Shown: piece by piece, positions 43,630-56,431 of the stretch
Position numbering within the stretch: position 1 is the first letter of the stretch
Layout of the letters: every line of letters begins with the position of its first letter
NCBI GenBank assembly: GCA_948144175.1
Contig: CANXME010002327.1
Span: 2,312,001 to 2,376,000, forward strand
Origin: Closterium sp. NIES-65
Lineage: Eukaryota > Streptophyta > Zygnematophyceae > Desmidiales > Closteriaceae
DNA: 64,000 bases
Reading direction: 5' to 3'
Notes under the pieces: model-generated
Databases searched by the model: none
Told to the model about the DNA's origin: nothing
Seen by the model: the letters and a program-made list of their open reading frames with translations, nothing else
Translations under genes and position numbers: made by a program

Positions 43630-44132
43630 ATGTACGAAGTCGCTGTCCGGCGGGTGCTGCCGCTGCTACTTCTGGTGCATTTCCGGGAAGGGGGGGGTCG
43701 GTGATCGGACCACCTTATCGTCCCTACGAAAATATACAAGCCGGCCAGTCAACGGGCGCTGTACAGATTCCGCTCGCATTATATGCAGGCTGGCTCGCAT
43801 GTGGCCCGAGGAGGAAGAGATAAAAATGGCGATTGGGAAGTAGAGGAAGCCGAGAAGGTGGCACTGCTTCAAGGGAGACGCGAGCTCGAAGCGAAAAAGA
43901 AGCCACGGCTGGAACGACACGGCGGGCTGCCGCTATCCATCGATCGTCGGAAAGAGGCGGGGAGGCGGGGAATCCGAAACCGAAGCTTGAAAACGAACCC
44001 AGTAGTGAAGGAGCAGAGATAGTAGAAGCGCCTTAGTACCACTATTAAGAGTGGCACTTTATTCTCCGTCCGTCGCTGCATACCCTCCAAGCGAGCGGGT
44101 CGGCCGACGCTGCTCTCCCGATCCGCCCGCGA

Positions 44133-44783
44133 TCACGTGCGATTCGTGAGCCCGGCGCGCGCATGGTGACTGCGAGAATTGAAGTCTTGAAATTTCTTCG
44201 CCAGGCTCTCGCGGCGCGATGGACGGAAACCGTGGCTCACGGCTGGCCCGAGCGTCCGCGGGGAGAGGGCGGCGGTTGGGAAACGCGGGCTGCCGTCCTC
44301 GTGCGGGCTGGTGATGGCGCCGGTAAGTTCCAGCGCAGCTCCCCCGAACCCCGCCAGCGTGGGCGGCGGAAGTGGAGGGCGGGCGGAGGACGGGAGGACG
44401 ACGCGCGGAGGGCGCATGGCGCACTGCTTGAACGAGCCCGCGAGGGTGGGGAGAGTGCGGGGCGATTCCGCGCCAGGGAGGAGAGCAATTCCTGCAGTAG
44501 CGAGCACCGCGCGACCGAGCTCCACGGCGGACGAGTTCGAGCGAGCTGGGAGCGGGGAGAATCTTAGGGGCGCTGGGTGGAATATACTGTTGGGCGCATC
44601 GGCAGCCGCGGGAGACGACGGCGGAGTCTTCTTCTCGATGGTCGTCAGAGCGACGGCGTTCATTGCGGGCGCAGCGTATTTCTGAATGGCGCAGAAGAGC
44701 GCCCAGGAGAGCTGCGCCGCTGGCGGCAAGCACGCGCTAGCAGCGGCTGCGTTAGACGCGACGAGAGTGATGGCAGACGCCAT
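44133..44783 (-). CDS. Uncharacterised 216-codon open frame
   Basis: It begins 'MASAITLVASNAAAASACL' followed by 'LSWALFCAIQKYAAPAMNAV', which could be an organelle-targeting or membrane-associated N-terminus. The remainder is Pro/Ala/Arg-rich and may be stop-poor GC-rich DNA or a first exon read past its donor. No family is recognised. Only the first 60 residues look protein-like to me. Confidence 0.3.
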   Translation of the reverse strand: MASAITLVASNAAAASACLPPAAQLSWALFCAIQKYAAPAMNAVALTTIEKKTPPSSPAAADAPNSIFHPAPLRFSPLPARSNSSAVELGRAVLATAGIALLPGAESPRTLPTLAGSFKQCAMRPPRVVLPSSARPPLPPPTLAGFGGAALELTGAITSPHEDGSPRFPTAALSPRTLGPAVSHGFRPSRRESLAKKFQDFNSRSHHARAGLTNRT

Positions 44784-46700
44784 TTTAGGAAAATATAGTC
44801 TCTAGATATCTAGAGTAGACGTTAAATCGCAGTTCCCGATTTCGAAACTCAAATCGGCAACGTTGGTGTCTAGATGCGGGCGCACCTAAGCGAGCTGGGT
44901 GGACTCTATGAATGCGTAATACTGTGGGAAATCGCTGTGCGGCGTATGTGCAATGTTCGAAGAACGAGTCCAAGTGCAGAAAATGCAGAACAAGGGCGAT
45001 TGTGCAGAGCCTAAATACAATTGTACACCGAGGGGACGATTGTGGCAAGCAGGAGTGTGCAATGTTTTCGTCAGTGTGCGTTGGTGCATGTCTCAGCAGG
45101 GAGACGAGGGCCTTTTTCGATTGTTTGCCTTCAACAGATGCGGAAGTCGCCCCTTTGTAAGAAACGAAATGCGCCGCTCGTCCCCGCGCCCCCGCTGGGC
45201 CTCCTGTGCTGTGCTGTGCTCTCCGCTGAAGCCACTCTTCTGCTCCCCCGCCAGCCGACCGTCACGTCACATCAAAGGGGGATTTCGAAGCGCGAAACGG
45301 ATGGGCGGGGTAAATTCATGGGCAAAAGGCGGCCGTGAGCGGAGCAGAGCGGGGAATATGGGAGCCTGGATTTGGCAGAGCCCGCGCTGCCGTGATGCCC
45401 AAAAGCTTCGGGGGGATGTTGGGGGAGGCCAGGACGGATCAGCATGGATGTGTTGAGGAGAAGGCGTGCAGTGCGGTTTGCTGGCGGCAGGAAGTGGCAC
45501 ATGCGGGCAACGTCGGCGGGCCCCGCAGGGCTGCGTGGCGGATGTACAAGCTCTGTCGGAGCTGACGAGGGAGGGGACCACCTGGCAACGCGGTCGGCAA
45601 AATCGGGGCGTTCATCTTGATGCGATGCAAGCTTCGGGCAGTCCAACGCTGCAGCGGCAAGTTCCGGTTCGGAAGTTTCGACCAATACGGTGGACTTCTG
45701 CCCGAAGGACCACCTCCTGTGGATTCGTCACCCTTGCGTGGCATGTCAAGTGATTGGCGTGGCTATGACGGGGAGAACCTCTGTTTGGCCGTAAATCTTG
45801 TGGACGCCTATCCTTCCTGCGTGGGACCCTCTCTGACCTGGACGTGCTTATCCGATGTGAATGTACCTGACGGCAACTGTTCATACGTTGGAAACTGCCC
45901 TACAATCTGTCATACTCGACAGGATTTCTTCGCTGAGTCAAGTCATATGCCGTGTCAAGCACGTGACTGGAGGCCGAATCGACAATGGGGGCTTAAATCG
46001 TTGTCAGCACTCCACCCTATTCGTGGACATGGAATAGTCTTGCACGGAGTGTGACATGAAATTTGAAACTGATCCCCTTCTCAGTTGTAAAAACAGCACC
46101 TTCCCCCATAAAACTGGCTCTTTGGCGTCCTTTCTCTTTCCAAGTGTTCCAGTCGAGAAAATGCAGCCCACTTGTCAAGTTGAAACCCCGAGACAACCAA
46201 TGAGCTGCATTGTGTGACGTCCGCAAGGTGCAACCTGCATCAGCATTGCCTAGACCGATTGTCGTTTACGTCAAGGGTATTTGCACAGTTGTGCTAGAAA
46301 TTCATTTGGATGGCACTGCCTTTGACCAATAAAGAGGCTCGCTCTTGCAAGAATCACGTGATGGCTTCGCAAAAGAATCTGTGAATACCAAGCATCACGC
46401 GGGCTGAAGCGTGTGAGAAGCACCAGTGCACGGTTCACCAGTGCTCGCACATGTGGTGGTAGTTTTCCCCTTGGAAACATACCCGCAAAAACCGACCAGA
46501 ACACTTCCAGTACATTTGTGGGAACAAACAATCATTTCATCACATTTGTAATATCTTTACTTGGAGGTGTTCAGGGCATGGGTGTTACCACTCCCCGCTT
46601 TCTCAAAGCTTGCTGCCACCATCTTTTTTTTTTCCCCGTATTTGCACCTCGTTGACGTTCGCCGAGTTGTCGCTACCGACTTCTCACCGCCGCCTCCACA
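44784..46700. other. Stretch without a recognised gene
   Basis: Several open frames on both strands, the most protein-like being plus 45617-46054 (Cys-rich 'CLSDVNVPDGNCSYVGNC'), but I see no family motif, splice model or repeat structure. Confidence 0.35.
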
Positions 46701-47449
46701 CGAATTCTCACGTCTCCGCTGCTGATGTCTCTGCTTCGTCGGGGCAACGTAATTGGCCTATGAAATGAGTTGCTCCTTGGGCCGCCCAAACTCCTCCACA
46801 AATTCATCTTCGAATATAAAGCTCGTCAATGAGTCCTCGTTGAGCTGTTCACGCACGTCGGGTTTCATTATCCAACCCATCTTGTTGTAACTTAAGGGAA
46901 TGAAATAATTTGACGACGGGCGTCGATGAGAAGCAAGCGCAGGTCTTACGGCCGGCGATTGCAGGCAGCTCGCATGGTGACGTAGACGCTAGACACTGCT
47001 ATTCCCAAGCAAAGTGGAGACGAGCTGACTTAGGCGTCGAATTCGTCGGCTGTCGAGCTGTCGGCATCGCCCCGACTTATAGCTACTGAAGCTACTACCC
47101 GACAAGATTCATGTGCTCAAGCTTTTCGAAGGCCGGCATGATCGGATGATGTGGACAGAGACGATTTGGTAGTAGATGGAGATTCGGGACTACATAAGTT
47201 CACCAATGATCCTTTGGAGGCGCCGGATGATGACAACATCGAGTTCCATGCGAATTTCGTGCATTAACTTACCTGCTGACTTTCATGGCCATCTTGAGGT
47301 GCTGCTTGCCGATAGTGCGAGTGGTGTTAAAGCCACGCCGACTTCCAAGCCTGACATTTCATCATCGGGATGTACAAGGCAACCAGCGACCTTTACATCA
47401 GACAACTGAAGCAGCGGCTGACCAACATTAGCATGGACGGGCATGGGTC
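46701..47449. other. Left flank of element D, possibly an old retroelement
   Basis: The sequence just before element D (about 47370-47449) and just after it (55470-55560) vaguely resembles a copia-type gag, so D may have landed in an older, heavily decayed element. Support is weak. Confidence 0.3.
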
Positions 47450-47580
47450 TGAGGAAACTAGAACGAGAATGAATGAACTATGAATGAAGTGAGTACAAAT
47501 ATGAAACCCTAATAGGTTGTACCCCCTATGGGATACCCCACTATAGCCTACACAACAGCATAAGCTATAATGTTCTGACA
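47450..47580 (-). repeat. 3' LTR of element D
   Basis: Minus strand begins TGTCAGAACATTATAGC and ends TTTCCTCA. The polypurine tract TGCCTATGGGGGTG precedes it in element orientation (47581-47594). Confidence 0.93.
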
Positions 47581-47789
47581 CACCCCCATAGGCAAAGTGG
47601 GGGAGAACAAAGAGTTACAAGACCAGTCAAGCAAAGCAAAGCAAAGCTCAGGGTGGATCACAAACTAACCACACATTCCGAGCACAAGTTCAAAGGTCAA
47701 AAGGCCAGTTCACATGCAAGAGCACATATATATATATAAGAGGCTAAGCAAGCAAGAGCAGGAGTATATATATGTGACAGTACAAGCAA

Positions 47790-50700
47790 GGTCAAGAAGT
47801 GAGTAAGTGAGGCAAGACAGGCACAAGACCCAGCTGAGTGCAGAAGCGCTGATGATCACAAGGCGCAAGTGCCTTGGTGAAGACATCAGCAGTGTTGGCC
47901 TCAAAGGCCACGTACGCAAGCCGCAACTGTCCACGCTGCTGTAGCTCACGAGCAAGGAAGTAGCGGAGAGCAATGTGCTTTTTCCTGTGCTCCACTCGCT
48001 GCTCTCGACACAAGGCCAGCATGGCCTTGTTGTCTACGTATAGGACTGGAGGAGAACGAGGCGGCTCTCCAAGGTCGGTCAGCAGGTAGGTGAGCCAGCG
48101 AAGCTCCTGGGCAGCCATAGCCCCGGCGTAGATCTCAGCCTCACAACTGGAGCCGAGAACAGAAGACGAGCGGGTAGCCCGCCACGAAATAGAGCCGGAA
48201 CCAAGACTGAAAGTGTAACCCTGTGACGACCGCTGCGTAGCCTGGTCGTCAGCCCAAGAAGCGTCCGCATGCCCAGTGAGGACCACTGGACTCCGCCCTC
48301 CAAGCACTAGCCCCATGCCCGACGTATTGCACAAGTAGCGCAACACCCTCTTCGCTGCAGCCATGTGCTCTGGTCGGTGTCTCCCAGGAGCAACATAGCG
48401 TGCAAGAATGCTAAGAGGGTATGCAAGGTCAGGTCGTGTGCAGGTCATCAGGTACATGAGGCAGCCAACAAGCTCTGGATACGGGCCACTCGACTCTATG
48501 GACTCATCCGAAGGCAGAGCTGAGAGCGAGTGGCGAGTAGGCAGAGGAGTGGCCTGAGGCGAGGAGTACGTGAAGCCGAAGCGCTGAAGGACCTGCTGCA
48601 CCATGTGTGACTGAGTCAGGGTAATGGTGCGGCGTGCTCTGTCCCGGGTGATCTGCAAGCCAAGGTAGCTGCGCAGTTCACCCAGGTCAGTGCACGTGTT
48701 TCTCTTCTGCAGCTCGGACTTTACGTAGGCGAGTCCAGTAGTGTCAGCTGTGGCAAAGACCAAGTCGTCGACATACACGAGGATGTAGAACGGCGGCAGA
48801 GAAGTGTCGGTGCGCAGAAACAGCGACGGGTCGGCAGTAGAAGGAGCAAACCCAAGAGCCGCAAGTGTAGTCCTCAGTGTGTCGTGCCACTCACGTGGCG
48901 CCTGGCGGAGACCGTAGACTGGACGCCAGAGACTCCACTGGGTACCAGGAGGGAAAGACCCAGTGAAGCCAGGTGGACGGCGCAGCCAAATCTCCTCGTG
49001 CAGGCTGCCCTGCAAGAAAGCAGTGCTGAAGTCGAGAGAGTGCAGCTCGTAGTCACGGTGAGCAGCAACGTGCAGCAGTACCCGAAGAGTGGTCATCTTC
49101 GGGGTGGGAGAGAAGGTGTGAAAGTAGTCAACTCCCTGCCGCTGACTGAAGCCACGAGCCACGTAACGTGCCTTAAAGACAAGCGGAGAACCCGGCGGCC
49201 GCTTCACCCTGAAGATCCACATGCCACTGACGATGTTCGCCCCAGGAGGGGGGACAGCGTCAACGTAGGTGCCTGTGGACTTCCAGGAAGCCATCTCTGC
49301 ATCCATAGCTGCCTGCCACTGAGAGGACTAGGGACCCTCTACGGCCTCCGCGTAAGAGCGCGGAGTCGGGATGTCTAGTGCATCCGGGTCTCCCTCAGGA
49401 GCAAGCAGTACAGACGCAAGATGAGGTGAAGCAGCAGCCAGACACTGTAACTCCTCCTGCCTGTCCTCTAGGACGTCCGTGCCAAGAGCACACTCACCCC
49501 CGACGGACGGAGGACAGACAGACGCAGACTCAGCAACAAGACTAGCAGCGTAGTCTAGACGACAGCGAGCAGCAAAGTCGACGAGCTCAGCTACAAGAGC
49601 AGACGCAGCAGTGGACTCAAAAGAGGGGTCAGTGACGACAGTAGCAAGCAGACGCGTGACAGTAGGACTGGCAGCACGAAGAGAGTCCGACTTCGGGTCG
49701 GCAAGGGCAGGAAGAGAGGACTCAGGAGGAGAAGGCAAAGGGGCATGCAGAGGAGCAGTGGACGGACGCAGAGACATCCGGTGCGTGCCAGGGACAGGAG
49801 GAGGACGCTGACGCGAACCGCGACCACTAGTGCGAGCAGCACGAACTAGCGACGCAGGATGAGACGCAGGCTCACGACGCTCAGCAAGACCCTCTATCGC
49901 CTCTGCGTAAGAGCGCGTAGTCGGGATGTCCAGTGCATCCGGGTCTCCCTCAGGGGTAAGCAGTACGGACACGAGATGAGGAGAAGCAGCTGCCAGACAC
50001 TGGAACTCCTTCTACCTGTCCTCAAGGACGTCCGTGCCAAGGGCACACTCACCCCGGACGGACGGAGGACAGACAGACTCAGACTCAGCGACAAGACTAG
50101 CAGCGTAGTCTAGGCAACAGCGAGCAGCAAATTCAAGGAGCTCAGTAACGAGGGCAGACGCAGCAGTAGACTCGAAAGAAGGGTCAGTGACGACAGTAGC
50201 AAGGAGACGCGTCACAGTAGGAGTGGCAGCACGAAGAGAGTCCGACTCCGGGTCGGCAAGAGCAGGAAGAGAGGACGCAGGAGGAGAAGGCAAAGGGGCA
50301 CGCAGAGGAGCAGTAGACGGACGCAGAGACATCCGGTGCGTGCCAGGGACAGGAGGAGGACGCTGACGCGAACCGCGACCACTAGCGCGCGCAGCACGAA
50401 CAGGCGACGCAGGATGAGACGCAGGCTCACGACGCTGAGTAAGACCTCCAGTAGGACCAGCGTAGGGAGAAGGAGCAGGCAAAGGGGAGGCAGGCTGTAG
50501 CTGTGACTGTGACGGGGCAGGCTGTGGACCCTCTAAGGGAGGAGGAGGACCAGTAGAAGGTGGAAGACCAAGAACCTGCTGCAGGAGTGGAACGAAGTAC
50601 GGTCGAGGCCGCGCGGCGACGCAAGGAACAGCAGGGATAGCACCAGTACCCCCAGGAGGAGTACCCGCTCCAGCAGCACCTCCTGCAGCTCCAGAACCTC

Positions 50701-52900
50701 CAGCAGCACCAGGAGCACCCCCAGCAGGACTGCCAGTGGTAGTCTTAGCGCCAACACCCTCAGCAGCACCAGCTCCAGAAGTACCCGCAGGCCCAGCAGC
50801 TCCAGTACTCCCAGTAGGAGCACCTCCGGGACCCGCGACAGCAGCACCCTCAGTAGCCGAAGAACCTCCAGCACCAGCAGCACGGCTCAAGCGTCGGGCA
50901 AACCACTCGGGCAGCTCCTGCGGGGAGAGTGGCTCCCGGCGAGACGAAGCACCCGGAGAACCTCCAGGCGGAGTACCTCCAGGCTCAGCACCCCCAGGCA
51001 AAGCACCCCCAGGCGTAGCACCTCCAGGCAAAGCACCCCCAGGCTCAGAACCCCCAGGCTCAGCACCCCCAGGCTCAGCACCCCCAGGCTCAGCACCCCC
51101 AGGCGTAGCACCCCCAGGCTCAGCACCCCCAGGCCCAGCACCCCTAGGCTCAGCACCCTCAGAAGCACCAGAGTCACCAGTGACCTCAACAGACTCGACC
51201 GCGTCTACCTGGGACACACTTGAAGGGGCAGGACCCTGAGGGGGGAGGGGGTCTACCGGGGGGGGACTTGGTACCAAGAAGAGCGGGGGCGGGGGGAGGG
51301 ACGGAGTGCGGTAGGGGAAGAGGCGGTAGTAGGGGACCGACTCGTCGAACGTGACGTCCTGGGAGGACAGAACACGGCGAGAGGTGGGGTGGTAGAACTG
51401 CCACCCAGGCGCGTCGGGGGGGAACCCCAGGAAGACGCAAGGAGCAGCGCGAGGGGACAGCTTGTCCGAAGACAAGTCGAGGACAAACGCCCGAGATCCC
51501 CAGACCCGGAACGCCGACGCATCGCCAACCTTCCCCGTCCACAGCAGGGCTTGGGAGGTCTCCGGCCGGGAGACCCTGGGGTGAAGGTTGATCTGATGCG
51601 CCGCGTACCTGACCGCAAACGGCCACAGAAAATGGGGGGCAACCGCATGCATCATAGACGTACGAGCGACGTCCATGACCATGCCAATGCGGCGCTCAGC
51701 AATCCCATTTTGCTGTGGTGAGTCCGGAAGCGTGAAGGTCTGACGGATGCCTCGTGCACGATAGTAGGCTCGCAGAAGGCCAGAGGAGAACTCTTCGCCT
51801 CTGTCCGAGTGCAGACGCAGAACAGGAAAGTCCGAGCCAAAGCTCTGCCTGAGCTGGAGACGAGCTGCGCGGATCCAGTCGATCAGCACCTCAGTGACAT
51901 CACCCTTGCTGCGCAAGGGGAAGACTGCGATGTAACGCGAGTAGTCGTCAACTACTAGCAGGAAGTAGCGCTCGTGACCCTGTCCACGGACGCGGGCTGG
52001 GCCCCACACGTCCATGTGAAGCGTCTGCAGCGGGGCCTCTGTCGGAGGAAACTGGGAGGAGTGAGGGGCAGCCCGCTGGAGCCCCTCGACACAGGGGACA
52101 CAGGTAGGGCCAGGCCCTTGAGGAAGGGGAGGGAGGGACCGGGGAAGACCAGAAACAAGAAAACGGGAGGCCATGCCTCTGAGACGAAGCAGAGAGGGGT
52201 GACCAAGGCGGTGGTGCCAGAGGAGAGTCTCGTGAGACAGGAGACGACACGAACAGGGGGCAGACTCAGGACCAGACCTGGACGCTGCAGCAAACACCTG
52301 AGTTGGTGCAGTGACCCTACCAGACTCAGTAACGGGAGGAGACGCAGTGGTGAGTGTGTACAGGCTCGACCCTGGCTGACGGGTAAACGTAGCCAGGTGT
52401 CGGCCTTTGCTAGCCTCTGTGCAGTGCATCACCCGCTGACGAGCAGGAGTGAACTGGTGGACACCCGCATCCTGTAGGTCAGCACCACTCACCAAGTTCG
52501 TAGAGAACGAGGGGAGGTAGAGACCAGACAAGGTGCCAGAGGGAGCCGCCGGACACGGGAGGACTGTAGAGAAGCGAGACAGGACAGGACCCCCAGAGGG
52601 GTCAGCCATGGACACCGCAACCAGCCGACTAAGCGGCGTGAGTGTGGTGCGGTCTCGAAAGAAGGAGCGAGACGCCCCAGAGTCAAGGGTGAAGGTGAGG
52701 GAGGCCGAAGCCTACGTAGTACCTGAGAGCGCAGACTCACCAGTACCTGAGAGCAAAGATGCACTGGCACCTAGAGCAGTAGCCTCACTAGCACCTAGGG
52801 CAGCAGTACCAATGCCCGGGTCGGGCGGGAAACACCGGTAACAGTCACCCTCATCACTAAAAGTCACAGCATACATGGCAGCAAGGATAGCATCAAAGTC
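47790..52900 (-). pseudogene. pol region of element D
   Basis: In order on minus: protease region; 'ETLLWHHRLGHPSLLRLRG' of the integrase zinc-binding part; the catalytic core with 'DVWGPARVRGQGHE', 'DDYSRYIAVFPL' and 'QQNGIAERRIGM'; a long Pro/Gly-rich linker; reverse transcriptase with 'YVDDLVFAT'; and RNase H with 'ADVFTKALAPCDHQRF' at the end. Best-preserved copia pol in the window, with a few breaks. Confidence 0.9.
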
Positions 52901-54201
52901 AAGATCAAAGATAGCTACGCCTGCCCTAGACAGCTCTCCCCAGCGGGGGATCTCAGTGGCCTCCGGGAACCGCTAACGCCAAGCGTCCGTAAGGCAGCCA
53001 AAGCAGCGCTGGGTGGGGTGGGCACCCCCACACTGCTCACCCGCGCGGTCGCCGGTGCGAAGGACGTAGGCGCAGGGACCAAAACCCCCACCACGCTGAC
53101 GCTGCGTGTACCACTCACGGAGCTGCTGAGGGGTGGGGACGTCGCGAGAACGCTGCTGCTGCTGCTGCTGCTGCTGGCGCTGACCACCCCCAGTGCTGCT
53201 CCGCTGCGAAGCGCCACTCCGACCACCTCCACCACCTCCACCTCCGCCTCCACCGCCGCCCCCGCCAGTACCGCCGCCGCCGACGCCGCCTCCGCCTCCA
53301 CTGCCGCCACCAGCACCTCCACCCCCGCCACCACTCCCACCGCCACCCCCACTCCCTCCGCCGCCTCCACCTCCACCTCCACCGCCCCTGCTAGCTCCAC
53401 CCGCGCCCTTGCCCCCCTTGCCCTTGCCAGGGCGGCGTCTCCCGCTAGGGGCAGACGCCGCACCGACCGACTCAAGACCAACGAGGTCGGCCGCAGCGGC
53501 AGAGGCGACAGAGGGCAAGAGAGGGGAAGGAGAACACCCCTCAAAGATGGGGGTGCGAGGGTCACCACGAGAGGCTCCTACAGCGACGATGCTCTTCTCC
53601 GCTGCTAGGAGGGCCTTCTCTAGGAGGTCGACTGTGAGAGTGGTGGGACAGACCGAGAGGAAGTTGTCCCTGACTACAAGAAGGGAGTCAGGGAGGCGGG
53701 TGACTAGAAAGTAGAGAGTGATGTACATAGGGGGGGGGGGTTCTTGGCGCAGAACTCAGCAGGAAGCGCGGCGCGGTAGCGGGTGTCACTAGTGCGGAGG
53801 TGCGTAATGAGGTCAGCGACTGTGGGAAAGGCAGCAAGGTCAGGGAAGAGGAAGGGTAGCATGAGGCGGCTCAGTGCAGCAGTGGCAGGGGAAGAGTAGC
53901 GCGCAACTACAGCGTCGTACAAGGTCTGAGCACTCTTGTACTGACTAAAGTGCGCGCGCTCAGCGGTAGGCAGGTGGCGACGCACAGCAAGACGTGCAGC
54001 AGCATCGCGTGTGGCCCACTGGGAGTGAACAGTGGGGTCAGCATCAGCAGCAGGGGCAGGGACGGCGCCAGAGGTGAGGTCAAAGAGAGAAAGACCGTCT
54101 GCCCTATCGCACTGTAAGAACAGCTGCAGGTCGTCGACCCAGACCTCAAAGTCAATGGCGCGACCCTCAGCGTCAAAAGCTAGGACACTGGGGGTAGCCA
54201 T
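52900..54201 (-). pseudogene. gag region of element D
   Basis: Starts 'MATPSVLAFDAEGRAIDFEV'. A capsid-like section is followed by a Gly tract, a Gln run and the cluster C-x13-C-x3-H-x4-C ('CAYVLRTGDRAGEQCGGAH' onward). Confidence 0.85.
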
Positions 54202-54239
54202 GACACCAGTAGACTAGCAGTAGTGACTGTAGGACAGGG

Positions 54240-55300
54240 GCAGTGCAGGGACAGAGGTGCCGTTCTCACCAGACAGGGCGGGTAGGGCAGCTCAGCAGCA
54301 CAGCAACACGGCAACACTGCTGCTCGGCTGGCCCAGTAGCAACAGCAGCTCCGCGGGACCAGCGGCTCGGCTCCTCAGGCGGCTCGGGCGGCGCAGGCGG
54401 CTCGGGCGGCTCGGGCGGCTCGGGTGCTCAGCGGCACAGGCGGCTCGGGCGGCTCGGCTCCTCAGCGGCTCAGGCGGCTCAGCGGCTCGGGTACTCAGCG
54501 GCACAGGCGGCTCGGGCAGCGTAGGCGGCTCGGGCGTCTCGGGTGGCGCAGGTGGCACGGGCGGCTCGGGCGGCTGAGATGTCACGGCGGCGTCCGGGCG
54601 GCGTGGGGCCGGGACGGCGGCGCGCGGCCGGGACGGGCGGCGCACGGGCGGCGTGAGGGCCGGGACGGCGGCGCAGGGCCGGGACGGGCGGCGCACGGGC
54701 GGCGTACGGGCGGCGTGGGGCCGGGACGGCGGTGCACGGCCGGGACGGGCGGCGCACCGGCGTCGACGGGCCGGGGCAGCGGCGCGCGGCCGAGATGGGC
54801 GGCGCACAGGCGGCGTGGGGCCAGGACGGGCGGCGCACGGGCGTCGACGGGCCGGAGTAGCGGCGCGCGGTCAGGAAGGGCGGCGCACGGGCGCCGTGGG
54901 GCTGGGACGGGCGGCGCACCGCCGTCGACGGGCCGGGGCAGCGGCGCGCGGCCGAGATGGGCGGCGCACTGGCGGCGTGGGGCCGGGACAGTCGGCGCGC
55001 GGGCGTCTAGGGGCCGGGACAGGCGGCGCGCGGGCGTCTAAGGGCCGGGACGGGCGACGCGTGGGCGTCTAAGGGCCGGGACGGGCGGCGCGCGGGCGTC
55101 TAGGGGCCGGGACGGGCGGCGCGCGGGCGTCTGGGGGCCGGGACAGGCGGCGCGCGGGCGTCTAAGGGCGGCGCGCGGGCGTCTAAGGGCCGTGACGGGC
55201 GGCTAAAGGGGCCACTAGGGGCCGAGAGAGAGGGGAGCGCGACTCGGGCAGGGGCAGAGTGCGCTCCGGGCAGGAAAAAAAAAAGACGGTGGGCCCTAGG
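54240..55300 (-). repeat. GC-rich repetitive leader of element D
   Basis: Degenerate words GGCGGCTCGGGC (54370-54580), then units around GGGCCGGGACGGGCGGCGC (54600-55200), then an A-run of 10 (plus strand) beside GGTGGGCCC. No credible coding. Confidence 0.8.
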
Positions 55301-55333
55301 AACCGTTCCCACGAGGGAACCTGCTCGATACCA

Positions 55334-55464
55334 TGAGGAAACTAGAACGAGAATGAATGAACTATGAATGAAGTGAGTACAAATATGAAACCCTAATAGG
55401 TTGTACCCCCTATGGGATACCCCACTATAGCCTACACAACAGCATAAGCTATAATGTTCTGACA
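55334..55464 (-). repeat. 5' LTR of element D
   Basis: Identical to 47450-47580. The primer-binding site TGGTATCGAGCAGG (minus strand) adjoins it at 55333-55320. Confidence 0.93.
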
Positions 55465-55739
55465 GGGTCGGCGGAGTACTATGGCCGAGCTCAAAACAGA
55501 TCTCAGCAGGGTTCTCGAATCACTCCTCACGTCACCCTCGTGCCTCCGTCGTCGACGAGGTTGCCTCCGCTTTCATCGTTTCCAGCTCAAGGAGAGGTGG
55601 ACTTGATGTCTGCTTCAGCATGGGGATGCCCACGCACCCACTGCATATAAGTTCCTAGGAGCAACAGCTCCTAGTCCGCCTCGACGAGCTCGCCACGTCC
55701 GCGTTCTCGCACATCAGCCTCTCGCGCAGGCAGTATATG

Positions 55740-56115
55740 CAGGGATAGCATTCCAGCCCGCTAACCGACTGGGATAAAAGGGCATGCTTGTATAGCGGGT
55801 GAGCGCGCCCAAGCCTCTTAAGCGCTCAACTTGTAGCCCTTCCAGCCAGACCAGAGTCCAAACCCATCGTCCTTTCCACTCTCCCCTCACGGGGAGTGGC
55901 CTCACCCAAAGGAAGGAAACTTCGTCCTCACTCCAACGAACGCGATGACAGCGGGATTCGAACCTTGGCCCCCGGGACAACGGACCCAGTTCACTAACCA
56001 ACTGGGTCAAAGGGCATGTTTGTATAGCGGTTGAGTGTGCCCAAGCCTCTCAAGCACTCAGCTTGTAGCCCTTCTGGCCAGACCAGAGGCCAATCCCAGT
56101 GTCCTTTCCACAGTA
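55740..56115 (-). repeat. tRNA-derived SINE-like repeat, two units
   Basis: The minus strand from about 56012 reads CCCAGTTGGTTAGTGAACTG (A-box region) and then AAGGTTCGAATCCCGC (B box, about 55960-55945), spaced as in a tRNA. The plus-strand tail GTATAGCGGGTGAGCGCGCC...CTTGTAGCCCTTC is repeated about 240 bp apart (55792 and 56022), so a unit of tRNA-like head and ~100-bp body is present nearly twice. No anticodon-arm consistent with a working tRNA is evident. Confidence 0.6.
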
Positions 56116-56124
56116 TATTTTATA

Positions 56125-56430
56125 CCCATGTAGCGATTACTGGGTTGACTAAAATGGTTTAGACGGTTGCTGGCCTACCACCGATTTAGCTAACACACAA
56201 TCGTCGGTCAAATCTAAGGTCTATTGCGGAGTCGTCCACGCTGAACTCACCACGCGGAGAGTCACTCTACAACGGGAGGTGAACTACGTTGGTGGTCGCG
56301 GGTTGTAGGAGGTGACCAGGGCGTTACTTACGTTCCCACTACTTGTTGCGTTCGTAGGTAAATTAGACAAGAGTTTTGCCAAAAAAATATTACAGTAATA
56401 GTAAAGTTGCATGAGACAACAGATATACAT
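56125..56430. other. Stretch without a recognised feature
   Basis: Mixed sequence between the SINE-like pair and the degenerate array. I see no gene. Confidence 0.4.
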
Positions 56431-56431
56431 A

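Larger units (their letters stand above)
47450..55464 (-). mobile_element. Ty1/copia element D, full length and young
   Basis: An 8015-bp element with 131-bp LTRs that I find identical base for base, and a perfect GGGTC target duplication (47445-47449 and 55465-55469). Identical LTRs mean a recent insertion. All copia parts are present in order, with long open stretches and only about three or four breaks, so it is nearly whole but probably not able to move by itself. A ~555-bp tandem duplication in the Pro/Ala-rich linker between integrase and reverse transcriptase (about 49340-50450) accounts for part of its extra length over C. Confidence 0.93.

Noticed and set aside
45617-46054. Cys-rich secreted protein
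   Set aside because: The frame is modest in length, has no signal peptide at its start, no family motif and no supporting exon structure.
46701-47449. Older copia gag split by element D
   Set aside because: Resemblance is limited to a short stretch on each side and could be chance; kept only as a low-confidence note.
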